A stretch of 64,000 bases of DNA, from NCBI GenBank assembly GCA_030066195.1, contig JASJCB010000016.1, forward strand, positions 1 through 64,000, given 5' to 3'. The position numbers were made by a program, and so were the translations under genes. The DNA is from Acidobacteriota bacterium (GTDB lineage: Bacteria; Acidobacteriota; Holophagae; Acanthopleuribacterales; Acanthopleuribacteraceae). Under the pieces are notes generated by a model. That model did no database searches and was not told the origin of the DNA. It saw only the letters and a list, made by a program, of their open reading frames with translations. Below are positions 45,129 to 55,233 of the stretch, piece by piece (position 1 is the stretch's first letter; every line of letters begins with the position of its first letter).

Positions 45129-48100
45129 TCACGTCTCCCCATGTTGCGTGAGCGATCTTCCGCAGGCACCTGGGGTCGCGAGCTCGCGATCGAGCCAGGC
45201 CCGATCAAAGATCTCTGCATAGATTCTGTTGCTCACCCGCAGCCTGCCGTGCTTCTCGGCAACCAGACCCGTGAGACACAATTCGCTCTGAAGCGCGGAG
45301 CCGTCCACGTTTTGGCCGCCTTCGAGGACGTCACCATAAAGTTTCAGGAGTGCACGACTTTGGCTTTGGTGCCGCAGCCGGCTCCTGATGGTCTTAAAGT
45401 GTTCCGGCTCATCCTGAGCTTCCCAATGATCGATCACGCGCCGTCGTATGATGCCGGTAACCCATGCCAACTCCCGTCCCGCTTGCGGGCGTGTTTCGGT
45501 GTGCCGGAGATAATCGCAGACTTTTTGGGTAAGAAACGGTTGGCCCGCGGTCCAACTCAGGACGGCTTTGAGAATGAGTTCGGGGTCGTCGCTTTTCTCC
45601 GCCAGCCCCGCGAGCAGAGGTTTTGCCTCACCCAGCCGGAAGCCGGTCAATGAGATCGGGCGGCCGATATTGAATGGTGCGCGCCGCTTGTCCCGGATCA
45701 GGTTGGAAGGCGCGGCGACGCCGAACAAGGCGAAGGCAAGCCGCTGATAACGTGGGTCTTCGGCCCGTTTTTCGCAACAAGCGCGAATCAAGGCAAAGAA
45801 ATCGTCGAGGTCGAAATCCGCGCTCTGCGTGCTGTCGATTTCGTCGATGAATAGGATGATCTTCCCAGGGACCTTTCCGAGGATTTCCTCATCGATCAGT
45901 TCACCCAGGATCTGGGCGGGTGAGAGAAAGCTCCTCTCCTGCCACCATGCTCTCAAATCGATGGTCGAGGATAACCCAAGCGAGCGGATCAGGGCTCGCG
46001 ACAGACCCGCATACCATTGTGCCGGATTGCGGCCGCCGATCATGGTCAGATCGACGCCGGCGCATGTTGTCTCTTCTTCGGTACTCATCTTGTGCATGGT
46101 GTGGATTCTCAGGCTGGATTTCCCCATTTGCCGTGGATTAAGCACATAACAGAGTACCCCTTCCCGGAGCCCATCCTGCAAAACCCGGTCGGCTCGACGG
46201 ACAACATAGCTCGCCGCGTCGGCGGCAAGGCTGCCGCCAACCTGATAGGCAAAGGCGGATTGCGTTTCCCTGTCTTTCAACAGCGCATTTTCGATGGCCA
46301 GGGCAGCCGGTGTCATAAGTAGCTTCAAAACTTCCAGGTGATCGTCGCTAAACGCACCCGTCACCTTGCTATTTTCCATGTACAGCACGGCCATCAAGCT
46401 GCCCTGGTTCAGTAGGGGAAGAGAGAGGATCGATTTGCAACGCCCCTTGCGGAGGTAGGCATCATCGATGATGGTTTCCGCCGGCGCGTCCTTCAACACG
46501 ACCGCCCGCTCACTTCGGGCGACGTAATTCACGATGCCGTGGGAGAGTCCCGGGCAATCCGGTAGGGCCACAGAGATGAGTTCGGTGTTATGCCGGCCGT
46601 CATAGGCGCCCTTGACCTTGACAATCATGTCTTCACCGCGGCGTAGGATCAGAAAACCGCGCTCGGCACCAGCATGCTCCAAAGAGATTTCCATAATCCT
46701 GGCCAGGAGCAACGACAGGTTTTTCTCACCCGACAACGCACGCGACGCCTTGATCACGGTTGCCAGGTCCAGATGGCGAAGCTCGGTCCTCGTGCTCTCC
46801 TCATTGGTGTCCGTGCCCTCCGGCGCGGCCTTCCTCCCGCCGGCGAGCCGGGGATAACGCTCCTTGAGTTGCTCGAGCTTGCGGTTAGCGCCCCATCGAT
46901 GAAAGGCGTAATAGGCATCCTTGAGATAAAGATCGGCGAGCCGGGTCAGGCCTGTTTCCAGATAGAACCGTCCCGCTGCCTCGTACACGACGCCTTGGAT
47001 GAGCATCCGTCTGGATTGGCTGACCATGGTGACCGCTTGCTCAAAGAGGCCTTGGGCCTCGAGGGAACGGCGGGTGACACGCATCAACTCCGCTTCCATC
47101 AGCAGGGCCTGGGGACCGTAATTCACCGGGCAGGTATCGGCCCATTCACGGGCCGATTTCAACCACTTTCTCAACAAACGAAGCATCCGGGGACGGTCCC
47201 CTTGGGGCTGGTCCCGGCAGGTGCCCGCGAGGCTCAGGAAGGCAAAAAAGATGAGATCGAACGAGATAGGCCAGCCATCCTGACTGTCCTTCAGGGCAAA
47301 AGCTGCCTCGTGTAGCGCCACCGCGCCGGCACAATCTCCGTAAAGATAAAGAAGCTGGATCATGTAGTTGTAATAGTGAAGCTGAACCGCCGGCATCTGC
47401 GTGGAAAGCTGTGAATACAGTTCCTCGTGACCCTCCTCGAGTGAAAAACGTTGCGGGGTAAGGCCCATGAGATTTCTGCGGAATAGCCGGTGAACCCTGG
47501 GCAGGAAGACCGCGTAGGGAATGCTATCCCGCTGAGCGACGGCAAGCTTTTCCGATTCGGCGACCATTTCAGCCAAGGTCAGATCATAGGCGTGGTCGAC
47601 GATGGACTGGGACGCGCCGAACCCAACGAAATATTCACCATTTTCCATGGCGATACGAAAGCTTTTCCAATAGTAGGTATTGACGGCCAGTTGGTCTTCA
47701 AACCGGTGCAGGAGCGAGGCAGCAGTGTAGGCGAAAGTATAGCATTTAACGATCGGATTGGGGCATTGCTCTGCAAGACGAATCGTGAGCCGAGCGACCT
47801 TCTCGGCAGCTGACACATCGCCTATACGGATCAAATAAGCCCCGTATAACGAAAAAGTGAAGGAGGCGTGCTCGGTAGGTCCCTCTTTGAGAATCAAAGC
47901 CATGGCCTTGAGGATCAGCAAAAAGCCGAGAGAATTGGATTTGTGGGTATGATGGACCAGGTTCTCATACAGCCTGTTGCATGTTTGCGTCATGAGGACC
48001 AACCGTTTGTCACGAATAAGTGATCGATCCGCAATAGTCTCCGTTTCCGGGCTGGCGAGCAACCTCGCCACCAGGTCTTGTTTCTGCCTGATCTCTTCGC

Positions 48101-50702
48101 GAGTCGGGCGTTTCGGCACGGTCATGCCCAAATAACCCAGCAGGGTCTTGCCGATATCGAAAATACCAGAAAAGTCATTGGCGGCTACCAATCTGTTTAT
48201 TTCTATCGCCAGAACCTCCGCTTTTTCAAGGTCGGAACCGGCATTGGCGAGCAGGATTTCAAAGGCGGCGTCGGCCTCCTCGTAGCCCCCCAATGACCAG
48301 GCGGTATCGGCCAACATGCGATGAAGCGCGAAGCTGAGTGGGTAATGTACCTGCCAGGCACGCTGGGGCAACAAGGCGATACCCTTTCGCGTATGGTGGT
48401 TTGCGCTTTGAAACGCAACCGAGGCGTGGGCCGTTTGCGCCGCGACGAGATTGAGCTCGGCAAGCTGTAGCCGTTCCGCGGGCTTCTCGATCAACTTGCT
48501 GCCGATATTGAGATGGCCCAGGATAGGGAAGAGTCTGGATCGGTCCGGGACATCTGCCTCGGTGTTCAGGAGCAGCCTGCCGATTTTCAGGTGAAGGTTT
48601 TCCTTCTGGGGAGATTGGATGAGCGCATAAGCGGCTTGTTGAATCCGATCGTGGACAAAACAAAAGTCGACCCTGGTGGCCGCGCCATCGGCTTCTTCCA
48701 CCTCGCCTAGCCACTTGTAGGCCATATCCATAGGTTCGATGAGACCCTCTTGAAGCGCGGACCACAAATTGTCGGCAATCCTCGCAACCGGCAGATCGCC
48801 AATGGTGGCCAACAGATCGGCAGAGAAGACCTTTCCGATACAGGCGGCTTGAACCAGAAGCGCCCGCGTCGCGGAAGGTAGAGACTCGATTTTCTCGATC
48901 ATCAGTTCGACGACATTGTCACTGACCTCGAAACGCTTGATTCGTTCCATGTCCCACACCCAAGCATGAGCTTCGGTGTCGAAGGAAATTAAACCCTCTT
49001 CATGCATCTTGCGCAAAAGGGCATTCACGAAGAAGGGATTCCCTCCCGTTTTCCTATGGACCAACTCTCCCAGGGGAAGCGTTCGCGAGGGCGCTTGATA
49101 TAAGGTCGCCGCAATCAACTGGGTCACTTGCTCCGAATCCAAAGGGGCAAGCGGAATCAGGCAGGGTGGTTTCTGTCGGTCCCATTCATCCAACAGGACC
49201 CTGAGCGGATGCCCCTGGTGAACCTCATTGTCCCGATAGGCGCCGATGATCATCAAATAGGGGCAGCTTGCCGCGCCCATTATCTCGGCAAGCAGGCTCA
49301 GGGTGCCCTGGTCGCTCCACTGCAAATCATCAAGGAAGAGAACAAGGGGATGCTCCGCGGCCGCAAAGACCTTGAAAAAGATCTCGAAGGTAGCGCGAAA
49401 CCGGTTTTGTGCCTGGGATGGCGGCAGTTCCGGCAGAACCTCGGGTTCATCGAGGATCTCGGCAAAATCAGGGGCCAACTCAAGGATCAGGCGGGCGTTC
49501 GCCCCCAGAGCATCCTTGAGACGAGCTTGCCAGGCGCTGAGCTCCTCGGGGTTCAGAGCCAGGAGCCTGCCCGCGAGTTGGTTGATGGCTTCTCCGAGCG
49601 CACTATAGGCAGTATCGCGATGAACCTGCTCGAATTTGCCGGATCCAAAAATCCCCCGCCGCTGGGTGATCGCCGCGGTCAATTCGCCGACCAGGGTTGT
49701 TTTCCCGACGCCCGAATAGCCCGTAACCAGAGCCAATTCCGTGCCTCCGACAGCGACCGCTGAAAGCCGGTCTTGTAGGAGGGTGACCTCCCGCTCGCGA
49801 CCACGCACATGTTCCGAAATGCGGAACTTTTCAGAGATATCCTGACGCGCGATGGGGAACGCGGGAATCGCTTTCCCTGCCGACCAATGCTCGCGACACT
49901 GCAACAAATCCTTGATGAGGCCCCGGGTACTCTGGTAGCGGGCTTCCGGTTCCTTTTCCAAAAGCCTGGCCACGATCTGAGCCAGGGGTAGCGGCAGCGT
50001 CCCATTGAAAGCGCGGGCATCGGGAGCCAGTTGGGTTACGTGCTGGTAGACCCAACCAGTCGCATTATCGGCCGTGAAAGGCCGCTTCCCTGTCAGCAAC
50101 TCGAAAAAGGTAATGCCCAGAGCATAGTAATCGCTGCGATAATCGACGCCGCGATTCATGCGTCCCGTTTGCTCCGGCGCGATATAGGGAAGCGTGCCCT
50201 CCATCGTGCCGGCATCATTGGAGACACCGCGTTCCACATCCAGGGCGGAGGCGATGCCGAAATCGATCAGTCGCAACTGATGCCGGTCCGGATGATAGAC
50301 GATATTGCGTGGGTTGATGTCTTTGTGAATGATCCCTTTGCGATGGACGCCCGCCAGAGCCTCCACTAACTTGAGCGCTATCTCGAAAAAGAGGTCCAGT
50401 GAGAGATGAGGATGGCGATATTGCTCCCCGCTGAGATCTTTGCCGCCGATATCTTCCATCACCATCGCCGGCAGGTTGCCGCGGTGGGCGTCAGCCTGGA
50501 CCTTGATGACGTTCTTGATATCGAGGCTTCGCGTGAGGTTGATTTCCCGCTTCAATCGACTGACCGCTTCAGGCGGAGCATAGGGGTCGGCAAGGGTTTT
50601 CAAGACAACCGCCTCGCCGTCTAACTCACGGACACAACGGAGCACCAGTGTGTTGGCAGATCTGTAAAGCTCTTCTTCGATCAGGTAACCCGGTATATTC
50701 AC
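45129..50702 (-). CDS. Ser/Thr kinase - AAA ATPase - GAF - AAA-like signalling protein (GTG start)
   Basis: An 1857-residue cytoplasmic protein. Protein kinase 1-270: V-L-K35, H126-K-D128-I-N-P-R-N133 (HxD with Lys for Arg), D147-F-G, and APEQ. AAA_16-type ATPase from about 298: Walker A G-Y-S-G-V-G-K-T-T (328-336) and a Walker B L-V-L-F-L-D-D. A long helical TPR-like middle region follows (about 620-1290), then a GAF domain (about 1320-1480) and a second NTPase of the AAA-like type (Walker A N-P-R-Q-M-G-K-S-S near 1525, Walker B I-I-L-F-I-D-E). The usual PknK/HstK-like relatives end in a histidine kinase or GGDEF; here the AAA-like domain replaces it. GTG start at 50702 with AGGAGG 5 nt upstream. 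Immediately upstream on the same strand is the TonB receptor, 46 nt away. Confidence 0.88.
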   Translation of the reverse strand: MNIPGYLIEEELYRSANTLVLRCVRELDGEAVVLKTLADPYAPPEAVSRLKREINLTRSLDIKNVIKVQADAHRGNLPAMVMEDIGGKDLSGEQYRHPHLSLDLFFEIALKLVEALAGVHRKGIIHKDINPRNIVYHPDRHQLRLIDFGIASALDVERGVSNDAGTMEGTLPYIAPEQTGRMNRGVDYRSDYYALGITFFELLTGKRPFTADNATGWVYQHVTQLAPDARAFNGTLPLPLAQIVARLLEKEPEARYQSTRGLIKDLLQCREHWSAGKAIPAFPIARQDISEKFRISEHVRGREREVTLLQDRLSAVAVGGTELALVTGYSGVGKTTLVGELTAAITQRRGIFGSGKFEQVHRDTAYSALGEAINQLAGRLLALNPEELSAWQARLKDALGANARLILELAPDFAEILDEPEVLPELPPSQAQNRFRATFEIFFKVFAAAEHPLVLFLDDLQWSDQGTLSLLAEIMGAASCPYLMIIGAYRDNEVHQGHPLRVLLDEWDRQKPPCLIPLAPLDSEQVTQLIAATLYQAPSRTLPLGELVHRKTGGNPFFVNALLRKMHEEGLISFDTEAHAWVWDMERIKRFEVSDNVVELMIEKIESLPSATRALLVQAACIGKVFSADLLATIGDLPVARIADNLWSALQEGLIEPMDMAYKWLGEVEEADGAATRVDFCFVHDRIQQAAYALIQSPQKENLHLKIGRLLLNTEADVPDRSRLFPILGHLNIGSKLIEKPAERLQLAELNLVAAQTAHASVAFQSANHHTRKGIALLPQRAWQVHYPLSFALHRMLADTAWSLGGYEEADAAFEILLANAGSDLEKAEVLAIEINRLVAANDFSGIFDIGKTLLGYLGMTVPKRPTREEIRQKQDLVARLLASPETETIADRSLIRDKRLVLMTQTCNRLYENLVHHTHKSNSLGFLLILKAMALILKEGPTEHASFTFSLYGAYLIRIGDVSAAEKVARLTIRLAEQCPNPIVKCYTFAYTAASLLHRFEDQLAVNTYYWKSFRIAMENGEYFVGFGASQSIVDHAYDLTLAEMVAESEKLAVAQRDSIPYAVFLPRVHRLFRRNLMGLTPQRFSLEEGHEELYSQLSTQMPAVQLHYYNYMIQLLYLYGDCAGAVALHEAAFALKDSQDGWPISFDLIFFAFLSLAGTCRDQPQGDRPRMLRLLRKWLKSAREWADTCPVNYGPQALLMEAELMRVTRRSLEAQGLFEQAVTMVSQSRRMLIQGVVYEAAGRFYLETGLTRLADLYLKDAYYAFHRWGANRKLEQLKERYPRLAGGRKAAPEGTDTNEESTRTELRHLDLATVIKASRALSGEKNLSLLLARIMEISLEHAGAERGFLILRRGEDMIVKVKGAYDGRHNTELISVALPDCPGLSHGIVNYVARSERAVVLKDAPAETIIDDAYLRKGRCKSILSLPLLNQGSLMAVLYMENSKVTGAFSDDHLEVLKLLMTPAALAIENALLKDRETQSAFAYQVGGSLAADAASYVVRRADRVLQDGLREGVLCYVLNPRQMGKSSLRIHTMHKMSTEEETTCAGVDLTMIGGRNPAQWYAGLSRALIRSLGLSSTIDLRAWWQERSFLSPAQILGELIDEEILGKVPGKIILFIDEIDSTQSADFDLDDFFALIRACCEKRAEDPRYQRLAFALFGVAAPSNLIRDKRRAPFNIGRPISLTGFRLGEAKPLLAGLAEKSDDPELILKAVLSWTAGQPFLTQKVCDYLRHTETRPQAGRELAWVTGIIRRRVIDHWEAQDEPEHFKTIRSRLRHQSQSRALLKLYGDVLEGGQNVDGSALQSELCLTGLVAEKHGRLRVSNRIYAEIFDRAWLDRELATPGACGRSLTQHGET

Positions 50703-50748
50703 CTGCGCCTCCTGCGTTCAGGTTCACTTGCGGCAAAAAGTTCGAGCT

Positions 50749-52935
50749 TCAAAACTGGTATTGGAGGCTCAAGCCATAGGTGCGAGGAGGTGCGTAGAAA
50801 CGCGCCGGTGGGCTTCCGATTACCTGTGCTCCCACGACAACGTCCTCGACGATCAATTCATCGGTCAAGTTTTTCCCGAAAAGGGAAATCTTCAAACCAC
50901 TCGGGGCCCGGTCATAGGTCAGAAAGCCATTGACGACGCCAACGCCCGGCTGATAGGCCTGAGAAACATTAAAAAGAGAAAAAAAGACCTCGCTTTTCCA
51001 GGAATACTCACCCCGAACGGTAAACGTCCCCGCGGGCCCCAGGCTGAAACGATGTTGCCCGCCCAGATTGGCGCCGCGCTCGGGCGTTCTGCTGATCCGG
51101 TTGCCGGCCAGATCCAGTACGCCCAGGTCCGGCCGGGCATCATCCCTGGTCGAGAACTCGCCAATGCGTGCATCCAGGTAAAATGCCGACAAGTTGACTT
51201 CCGTACCTCGCTGGGAGCGGTAGTAGGACTCCGCCTCGAGGCCCGTTATCTCTGCCTTCGCCGCATTGTTGACAATCGTAGTGATCTCGCCCAATTGAGT
51301 GACCTGCATGTCCGAATAGTCGCTGTGAAAGGCAGCCAGATTGATCCAGAGCCCTTGTTGGGAGAGCTGCTTCTTGAGCCCGATCTCAACGTTAAAGATC
51401 GTCTCGGGCTCGAAGGGCCGGTCTTGAACGGCCAGTACATTGAAGCCCCCGCTCTTGAACCCACGCGCAAGCGTGAGATAGAGGAGCGTTTCGGCGTTCG
51501 GGCCGTAGTCGAGCGTGAGCTTGGGTGTATGTGCTTCCCAGGATTGAGAAAGCTCCTGATCCACCAGGGGCGTGAGCGGATCAAAGACCTGAGATTCCAC
51601 GACGTGTTTGCGATCGTGGCTGAACCGGGATCCGAGCGTTAGCCTCCAACCCTGTTCCCACTGATAGGAAAGTTGTCCGAACAGCGCATAGGCCTCTGTT
51701 TCCAGGCGCCCTCGATTCTTGAGGAGAGCCCCAAAAGTGGGAAAGGCGGCGTCTTGCGCAGCCTCAATGTCTTCCTGCAGGAAAAAAGTACCTATCGTCC
51801 ATTGAAAGCGCTTGGCGGAATTGGAAAAGAAGAGCAATTCGTGGGTCATAGACTCCCCTTCCTGCTCCCAATCAAGATCGGCAAAGAAAAATTCCGTATA
51901 GTCGATATCGACCAACAGCCTTTCCGAGTAATCGTTTACCGCACTGATCAGCTTCATGCTGGTTGAGCCCAAATCCCAATTGAGCGTTCCGCTAAGGCTC
52001 GTGAACGTTCGCTTTTGATCGTTTGGGGTATCGTGAAAAACCGCCCGGCCTTCTGCCAGGGTGCCGCCATTTTCCTCCCCCGGCAAAACGCGGTCCGGTG
52101 TGTAGCGAGAACCGATTCCGGCGGGTCCTCGACCATCCTCTCTGTGATAATCAAAACGCAAGCCGAGGTCAACATGCTCGGATATCAGGAAATGCAACTG
52201 CCCGCGAGCGGAGTTGCTGTCGGCATCGTCGTAATCCGTATCCAGTGCCGGATTGGGTGTGTAACCCCGGTGTTCGTGAGTCGTGACAGCGAGCCTGCCC
52301 AGGATGCGGTTCTCCCACAAAGACCCTCCTGCAACTGCCTGGATACGAAGATCCTCGTAATTTCCCGCCTTGCCCTCGAGAAGGATCTCTCGATCAGCCG
52401 TGGGTTTTTTCGGGATCAGGTTGATGACGCCACCTACCGCGTTTCGTCCGTATAGCGTTCCCTGGGGACCACGCAGTACCTCGATCCGTTCCAAATCGAA
52501 AAAAGATGTTGTCATGAACTGGGATCGGCTCATATAAACACCGTCTACGTAGAAAACCAGGCCCGGATCGGCACCGATCGTCAATATATTATTGCCGACC
52601 CCTCGTAAACTCATTCTTCCATTGCGATAGAATTGACTGAAGCTCAGGCTCGGCACCAGGTATTGCAGGTCATGGGCATCCCGCACCCGCCCTCGTTCCA
52701 GTGCCGCGGGTCCGAGCGCTGTCAGGGTAACAGGCGTCTTCTGGGTGTTGGTTTCTCGTTTTTCAGCTGTGACGATGATCGCTTCCATGAGACGGTTCTG
52801 CTCGGCATCCTCCTTCGGCGCTTCCTGGGAATCTGAGGGGGTTGCTCGGTAAATGGTTTCAGGATTCTGTGGGTACACCCAAGCATTCGCCATTAGGAAG
52901 AAAATTGTTAATACGCTGATTTTACAGGAATACAT
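50749..52935 (-). CDS. TonB-dependent outer-membrane receptor
   Basis: A 728-residue protein. N-terminal hydrophobic signal peptide (about 1-23), a TonB box-like E-A-I-I-V-T-A (51-57), plug domain (65-180: SLRGVGNN, DGVYMSR, I-E-V-L-R-G-P-Q-G-T-L-Y-G-R-N), then beta-barrel ending in the outer-membrane signature L-Q-Y-Q-F with C-terminal Phe. These receptors import siderophores, vitamin B12, carbohydrates or other large nutrients at the cost of the proton motive force. Plug and length match the FecA/IroN-like family of the CirA group but the ligand cannot be told. Being next to a biosynthetic locus, re-uptake of a metal complex or of the product is possible; no Fur box was recognised. Confidence 0.92.
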   Translation of the reverse strand: MYSCKISVLTIFFLMANAWVYPQNPETIYRATPSDSQEAPKEDAEQNRLMEAIIVTAEKRETNTQKTPVTLTALGPAALERGRVRDAHDLQYLVPSLSFSQFYRNGRMSLRGVGNNILTIGADPGLVFYVDGVYMSRSQFMTTSFFDLERIEVLRGPQGTLYGRNAVGGVINLIPKKPTADREILLEGKAGNYEDLRIQAVAGGSLWENRILGRLAVTTHEHRGYTPNPALDTDYDDADSNSARGQLHFLISEHVDLGLRFDYHREDGRGPAGIGSRYTPDRVLPGEENGGTLAEGRAVFHDTPNDQKRTFTSLSGTLNWDLGSTSMKLISAVNDYSERLLVDIDYTEFFFADLDWEQEGESMTHELLFFSNSAKRFQWTIGTFFLQEDIEAAQDAAFPTFGALLKNRGRLETEAYALFGQLSYQWEQGWRLTLGSRFSHDRKHVVESQVFDPLTPLVDQELSQSWEAHTPKLTLDYGPNAETLLYLTLARGFKSGGFNVLAVQDRPFEPETIFNVEIGLKKQLSQQGLWINLAAFHSDYSDMQVTQLGEITTIVNNAAKAEITGLEAESYYRSQRGTEVNLSAFYLDARIGEFSTRDDARPDLGVLDLAGNRISRTPERGANLGGQHRFSLGPAGTFTVRGEYSWKSEVFFSLFNVSQAYQPGVGVVNGFLTYDRAPSGLKISLFGKNLTDELIVEDVVVGAQVIGSPPARFYAPPRTYGLSLQYQF

Positions 52936-53187
52936 TATTTTTTGTTGCCCTCTTGATTCTTAAATTTTCTTCCTAACTTATATCAGAAATTTCGAGCTGC
53001 TTCAACGGTAGGGCCCTACTGACTCAAATGCCCGCACGGGGTAACTCTTCCACAGCATTGGGCCTGGAGTTGCCGCCCATCCGGGCGGCTAAGATCCTGT
53101 ATGTCAGCGATCACCTGCGATCGGCCATGATCAGAGTAGTGACAACCCCTTGCCAAGATCGGCCCTTGGGATTTCGCCGGATGTCGC

Positions 53188-53964
53188 TCAAGGATGCATC
53201 CACGATGACCTTTTAAAGAACGCAGTCAGCTTACCGTAGTAGCCCCGACTCGAGGTCAGCTCAGGGCCGGTGCGGAGAACGAAGAGGAAGCGACTGTCCC
53301 TCAGAGAGCGAACCTCGAGAACATAATCGAGATTGACCACGGTCCTGTTGCGAATGCGCAAGAAGGTGTCAGCGGGCAGACCGGCGGCCATGTTCTTCAT
53401 GGTGGCGCGAATAAAAGCGCTTCGCTCGGCGCTGTGTAACCGGACGTAGTTCCCCGATGATTCCAACCAGATGATTTCATCGTACTTGAAAAAATGGAAT
53501 TGACTGGTATCTTTGAGAATAAGTCGTCGAGACTCGCGGGATTCCGCCAAGGAATGGATATCTCTGCCTTCCGAGTGCTCATCGGCCGTGATGCTGCCGT
53601 TGAGGAAGGCGCGCGCTCGTTGTAGGGCGAGATGAATACGAGATAGGGTCAACGGATGTACCAGGTAATCGAGGACCTGATTTTCATAGGCGCGTAATGC
53701 CTGACGGCCATCAGCCGCGACCATGATGATGATCGGGGTGTGGGTACGCTGTATGTTTCCTAACACCTCGAATCCGTTGAAGGTGGGGGAAACCTCCAAG
53801 AAAACCAGGTCGGGCCTCTTTATCCTGATGAGGGAGACCGTTTGCTCCGTATTGTCGCACCATCCGATGGTGTGTGCATCAGGCTCGTGGCTGAGAAGAT
53901 CAAGGATGCTTGTTTCCACGTATGATTGATGGGCACCAATAAGCACATGAACTTTTTTGAGCAT
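53188..53964 (-). CDS. LytTR-family regulator with degenerate receiver domain
   Basis: A 258-residue protein. The N-terminal 120 residues have the receiver fold (VHVLIGAH, PDLVFLEV, IIIMVAADG, LDYLVHPL) but lack its active site: the acidic pair is G-A, the phospho-acceptor Asp is E57, and the conserved Lys is H103. The C-terminal LytTR DNA-binding domain (about 150-255) is well kept (FFKYDEIIWLESSGNYV, RIRNRTVVNLD). It should bind DNA as a dimer without phosphotransfer. AGGAGG is 7 nt before the ATG. The gene lies 252 bp upstream of the TonB receptor gene on the same strand, so it may control that gene or the pathway; the target is inferred. Confidence 0.88.
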   Translation of the reverse strand: MLKKVHVLIGAHQSYVETSILDLLSHEPDAHTIGWCDNTEQTVSLIRIKRPDLVFLEVSPTFNGFEVLGNIQRTHTPIIIMVAADGRQALRAYENQVLDYLVHPLTLSRIHLALQRARAFLNGSITADEHSEGRDIHSLAESRESRRLILKDTSQFHFFKYDEIIWLESSGNYVRLHSAERSAFIRATMKNMAAGLPADTFLRIRNRTVVNLDYVLEVRSLRDSRFLFVLRTGPELTSSRGYYGKLTAFFKRSSWMHP

Positions 53965-54596
53965 GTTCTATCCTCCTGAATTGCATGGTCGTATGGACAA
54001 AAACTCCGAGAATCAAAAGGAAATACAGAATCCTTTGGTTTGAAGTTGAACCATATTGCCATAAATAAGTCTTTTTTCTTTATATTATTTTTACTGTTTA
54101 AAAAGATCGAATAATTTATATTAAAAAATATATTGTAAATAATAAAAAATTTACAAGACAGATGTGAAACATTAATTTTTCAAAATTAATGACAACTTAT
54201 TTCGCCATCTTTCCAAGTATATTTGAGATGTGAAGGAGTCGCCTGATTTTTGAGGAAAGATCCAATTGGGTAGGGGCGGCCCTCAAAAACTTTTGCCAGT
54301 GAATGGTTGAAGCCCTGGTGTCGAAACCTGACAGCTTCTTCTGTTACCTTGTCCATACGCCGGAATTGAAGCCTCCGCTGTGTCTTGGGAACCTCATGCT
54401 TTTTTCATCTGCCCAAAAAACGGTCGTGGCCGAGGCTGTCGCCGATGCGATGGCGGGCTTGGGCCCCCTTGTGCCGAGTACCCTTACCTTTTCCGGCCGT
54501 TCCTGGAAACCGGTCGGAGCTGAGACACAGCTCGGCTGCAATCTAGACTGATCCCTGCTCTTGATTCGACCTCCTCTTTCTGTTAGTGATCAAGCT
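53965..54596. other. AT-rich noncoding spacer
   Basis: The stretch 54050-54240 is strongly AT-rich, unlike everything around it. It precedes the LytTR gene and contains the palindrome at 54170-54191. A frame at 54303-54551 has no supporting start or protein pattern and is left out. Confidence 0.5.
54170..54191. promoter_or_regulatory. Perfect 10-bp inverted repeat, possible operator
   Basis: CATTAATTTT TC AAAATTAATG: perfect 10-bp arms with a 2-nt spacer in the AT-rich region about 206 bp upstream of the LytTR regulator gene. The very short spacer makes a hairpin terminator unlikely and fits a protein-binding palindrome. No regulator is assigned. Confidence 0.4.
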
Positions 54597-54815
54597 ATGA
54601 TTATCGAAACCTATTGCGACACAGGTCATTTGGGAGAGCAGGAGCCGCGAGCTTTCGACAGAGCCGGCCGGCATACGGAAATAGCGGCGATTCTGGACCG
54701 CCGGTACGGAAAGGACCACCGTTACTTCAAGGTGCGCTGCAAACATGGTGAGGTTTGCCTATTGCGACAGGACTTGATTGCCCTTGTCTGGGAACTCATC
54801 GGAACCGGGTGGTGA
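54597..54815 (+). CDS. Small hypothetical protein
   Basis: A 72-residue protein from ATG 54597 (an upstream TTG at 54561 would add 12 residues). The middle reads EIAAILDRRYGKDHRYFKVRCKHGEV...LRQDL, a pattern I associate with widespread short proteins that share a DRxYxxxxxYFKVR core followed by a short beta hairpin and an LR element, but I cannot name the family. No signal peptide. No clear Shine-Dalgarno. It stands alone in the spacer. Confidence 0.45.
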   Translation: MIIETYCDTGHLGEQEPRAFDRAGRHTEIAAILDRRYGKDHRYFKVRCKHGEVCLLRQDLIALVWELIGTGW

Positions 54816-55233
54816 AAAGGCTCGTTGTCATTTCCCGTGAAGTGCCGGCCCGATGTAACGGACATTACTGGCAAGATGGCAATCTTCGCCCTCAGATCAG
54901 GCATGGAATTTGCTTTTATACTTCGACCCTCCGCGCCGAAAATTATCGCCACACCCAACCGCAATAACCAAAATTATTACAGATAACTATTGCATATTTT
55001 ACTAATGTCAAATCCTGTAAAACATTGAGTATGCAAGCAGCATTTTTGCTAGATAAAAGGTTAAATCAATCAAACCTTGGGCGAGACCAGGGGAAGTAAA
55101 GCAAAGGAGGCTGTTTCCATGAAGGGACTTTTTTCTAACCTAACCTAAAATAACAACGCTTACTCTTATCGTTACCGCTTACGTTCCGGTTTCTTTATTT
55201 ACTAGTGAGTAAAGCCAGGCAGGCTCGTTCATC
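54816..55233. other. Noncoding spacer
   Basis: Moderately AT-rich. No gene, repeat or RNA is recognised, and no convincing promoter pair was assigned. Confidence 0.4.

Noticed and set aside
54303-54551. 82-residue plus-strand frame
   Set aside because: No ribosome binding site, no recognisable protein pattern, and it lies in a spacer of changing base composition.
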